Origin: a gamma proteobacterium L18
GTDB taxonomy: Bacteria; Pseudomonadota; Gammaproteobacteria; Pseudomonadales; Pseudomonadaceae
Length of the DNA: 47,258 nucleotides
Direction of reading: 5' to 3'
Assembly (NCBI GenBank): GCA_000497835.1
Contig: KI547178.1
Span: forward strand, 1-47,258
Of the stretch, positions 45,601-47,258 are shown piece after piece. The first letter of the stretch is position 1, and the number at the start of each line of letters is the position of its first letter. A program made the position numbers and the translations under genes. A model generated the notes under the pieces. That model had not been told where the DNA came from. It was given only the letters and a program-made list of their open reading frames with translations, and searched no databases.

Positions 45601-45795
45601 CCTCATCGCGAGCAAGCTTTGCTCCCACAGCGTACGCTGCACTTCTGTAGCAGCTGCCGAAGGCTGCGTCACAGGCGGCGCGGCGGATCAGACAGTGCGC
45701 GGCGTCAGTGACGCGGCCTGACGGCCGCTGCTACAGGTTGCCCAGCGCTACAGAGGTGGTTAGCACTGTGGGAGCAAAGCTTGCTCGCGATGAGG
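45601..45795. repeat. inverted repeat element of REP type
   Basis: The 30 bases 45601-45630 (core GCGAGCAAGCTTTGCTCCCA) and 45766-45795 are exact reverse complements. Between them a second pair of related segments occurs (TGTAGCAGCTGCCG..., and ...GGCCGCTGCTACAGG). Such GCGAGCAAGC/TGTGGGAGC repeats are scattered through Pseudomonas genomes. It lies between the ends of lldR and smpB, as expected for an intergenic element. Confidence 0.8.
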
Positions 45796-45831
45796 CCAGC
45801 AGCCTCACCGCAAACCCGCAACCCTGCAACC

Positions 45832-46314
45832 CTAGTCGTCCTTGCCCTTGGTGCGCACAGCCCGGTGCAATTCGCGGTCAGAATCACGCTCACGCTCCGT
45901 ATGGCGCTTGTCGTATTCCTTCTTGCCCTTGCCCAGCGCGATTTCGCACTTGATCAGGTGCTGCTTCCAGTACATGGACAGCGCCACGCACGCATAGCCT
46001 TTCTGTTGCACCAGGGTGAACAGTTTTTCCAGCTCGCGCTTGTTCAGCAGCAGTTTACGGGTACGAACCGGGTCAGCGATGACGTGTGTGCTAGCCGCGG
46101 TCAAGGGCGTGATATGGCTGCCCAGCAGCCAGGCTTCGCCATCCTTGAGCAGGACGTAACTGTCGATCAACTGCGCCTTGCCGGCACGCAGACTTTTTAC
46201 TTCCCAACCGGACAGGACCAGACCGGCCTCGAACTTGTGCTCGATGAAGTAATCGTGTCGCGCCTTCTTGTTCTGCGCGATAGTCCCTTCGGGGTGTTTC
46301 TTTTGTTTGGCCAT
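45832..46314 (-). CDS. smpB: SsrA-binding protein
   Basis: A 160-residue SmpB. Recognised by NKKARHDYFIEHKFEAGLVL and SGWEVKSLRAGKAQLIDSY near the start, the RKLLLNKRELEKL stretch, and the basic C-terminal tail (GKKEYDKRHTERERDSDREL) that enters the ribosome decoding site. It binds the tRNA-like part of tmRNA and is needed for trans-translation. Monocistronic, divergent from ratA. Confidence 0.96.
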   Translation of the reverse strand: MAKQKKHPEGTIAQNKKARHDYFIEHKFEAGLVLSGWEVKSLRAGKAQLIDSYVLLKDGEAWLLGSHITPLTAASTHVIADPVRTRKLLLNKRELEKLFTLVQQKGYACVALSMYWKQHLIKCEIALGKGKKEYDKRHTERERDSDRELHRAVRTKGKDD

Positions 46315-46467
46315 AGGGGGCGCATTATAGGCAGTCGCGACGTTGTCGGCTACGGTGTAGCTACGTGCTTGAGCCTGTGCGGTGAATCCCGGACAATGCG
46401 CGATCTTTTTTGATCACCTGGGCCTTGTAGCTGTCGACTGATAGGCACCGGAGGAAATGACGCACTC

Positions 46468-46902
46468 ATGACTACGCATATCCAACGTTCGGCCCTGTTG
46501 CCTTACCCCGCGCAGGCCTTGTATGACTTGGTCAACGATGTGGCGCACTACCCGGACTTCCTGCCGTGGTGTTCGTCGAGCACCGTGATCGAAGCCACCG
46601 ACACCTCCATGCGCGCCAGCCTGGAAGTGGCCAAGGGCGGGCTGTCGCAGAAATTTGTCACACGAAATGTATTGGTGCCGGGCAAGACCATCGAAATGAA
46701 CCTGGAGGAAGGTCCGTTCACCCAGTTGCATGGCTTGTGGGTCTTCAAGCCTCTGGGCGACAAGGCCTGCAAGATCAGCCTGGACATGTCCTTCGACTAC
46801 GCCGGTGCCCTGGTGCGCGCCACCTTGGGCCCGCTGTTCAATCAGGCGGCCAATACCCTGGTGGACGCTTTCTGTCAGCGTGCCAAGCAGCTGTATGGCT
46901 GA
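46468..46902 (+). CDS. ratA: RatA-family START-domain protein (COQ10-like)
   Basis: A 144-residue START/COQ10-domain protein: ALLPYPAQALYDLVNDVAHY and PDFLPWCSSSTVIE at the start, FKPLGDKACKISLDMSFDYA in the second half, and NQAANTLVDAFCQRAKQLYG at the end. Such proteins bind ubiquinone intermediates; the E. coli homologue was first described as a ribosome-association toxin, a role that is debated. It overlaps rnfH by 8 bases, the standard pairing. Confidence 0.93.
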   Translation: MTTHIQRSALLPYPAQALYDLVNDVAHYPDFLPWCSSSTVIEATDTSMRASLEVAKGGLSQKFVTRNVLVPGKTIEMNLEEGPFTQLHGLWVFKPLGDKACKISLDMSFDYAGALVRATLGPLFNQAANTLVDAFCQRAKQLYG

Positions 46903-47209
46903 GCCAGCCATCAACGTCGAGGTGGTCTTTGCTGCCGTTGATCGTCAGTTGCTGCTGAGCGTGCAGGTGCCAGCCGGTTGTTCGGTGCGCGAGGCGGTGG
47001 AGCGCTCGGGGATTGCCGGGCAGTTTCCCGAACTCGACCTGCTGGCCTGCCCCATGGGTATTTTCGGCAAGGTGGTCGCTGATGTAGAGCGCCCGGTAGA
47101 GGAGGGCGACCGCATCGAGATCTATCGCCTGTTGATCGCTGACCCGAAAGAGGTGCGACGATTGCGCGCAGCCAAGGCTGCGGAAGCCGCCCGATTACGC
47201 AACGCATAA
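46895..47209 (+). CDS. rnfH: RnfH-family ubiquitin-like protein
   Basis: A 104-residue beta-grasp protein: INVEVVFAAVDRQLLLSVQV, GCSVREAVERSGI, CPMGIFGKVVADVERPVEEG and DRIEIYRLLIADPKEVRR. It ends in a basic helix. Function not settled. ATG at 46895 lies inside the end of ratA, so translation is coupled. A terminator follows. Confidence 0.92.
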   Translation: MAEPAINVEVVFAAVDRQLLLSVQVPAGCSVREAVERSGIAGQFPELDLLACPMGIFGKVVADVERPVEEGDRIEIYRLLIADPKEVRRLRAAKAAEAARLRNA

Positions 47210-47212
47210 ATG

Positions 47213-47249
47213 AAAAAGCCCCGGGCTCCTGAAGAGGCCGGGGCTTTTT
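47213..47249 (+). terminator. terminator after rnfH
   Basis: AAAAAGCCCCGG (47213-47224) and CCGGGGCTTTTT (47238-47249) form a 12-bp stem with A-run and T-run on either side. It works in both directions, ending ratA-rnfH and any gene entering from the right. Confidence 0.92.
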
Positions 47250-47258
47250 TGTACCAAC

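Noticed and set aside
46468..47209. ratA-rnfH as a toxin-antitoxin system
   Set aside because: Conserved core genes with a ubiquinone-linked role; the toxin role is disputed, so not listed as a defence or TA finding.

Overview
The window is chromosomal DNA of a Pseudomonas, most likely of the putida/fluorescens lineage. The right-hand third is typical Pseudomonas core: ssrA (tmRNA), smpB, ratA, rnfH and an lldR-lldP lactate locus, all GC-rich with Pseudomonas-type codon use. Bases 1 to about 36.15 kb are accessory DNA accreted next to ssrA.

Layout. (1) 0-3 kb: small unrecognised genes, several with strong ribosome binding sites. (2) 3.2-9.9 kb: an AraC/GlxA-type regulator, an XRE/S24-like repressor whose protease dyad is missing, a Csu-type (spore coat U) chaperone-usher pilus cluster whose usher carries an in-frame stop, and a nucleoside deoxyribosyltransferase-like gene. 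(3) 9.95-12.3 kb: decayed gene remnants and a soluble two-PAS chemotaxis transducer. (4) 12.5-20.15 kb: a nested transposon. An IS5-family element (12498-20148) is split by a 6473-bp unit with IS66-type ends (13402-19874). The insertion is flanked by a perfect 8-bp target duplication, and removing it in silico restores the IS5 transposase reading frame. Besides tnpABC the unit carries a close relative of the P. aeruginosa Cif virulence epoxide hydrolase, an MFS exporter, a VOC-fold protein and a divergent TetR repressor with two exact inverted operator-like sites: in effect a mobile cif locus. (5) 20.2-24.1 kb: a serine recombinase, a YoaK-type membrane protein and a Panacea-domain gene coupled by a GTGA overlap to a small membrane protein (possible toxin-antitoxin pair).

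(6) 24213-36154: an 11.9-kb genomic island integrated at the 3' end of ssrA. It is bounded by a 26-bp repeat (24/26 identical) of the tmRNA end and carries its own P4-type integrase. Its cargo looks like phage defence: a MazG-like pyrophosphohydrolase with a DUF2075 helicase/nuclease-like protein, a Septu-like PtuA/PtuB (ATPase + HNH) pair and a long unrecognised gene. The PtuA-like gene is frameshifted at a 7-A run just before its Walker A motif, and the long gene has a single in-frame amber codon. A second tyrosine recombinase with an overlapping small partner is also present.

(7) 36.16-47.26 kb: core chromosome. ssrA is followed by a tightly coupled lactate utilisation operon (lldP, lutA, lutB, lutC, dld), with ATGA overlaps joining the last four genes. 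It is controlled by the divergent FadR-type LldR through a palindromic operator. Then come a large inverted repeat, smpB, ratA, rnfH and a terminator.

All functional calls are from sequence motifs recognised by eye; no database search was run.
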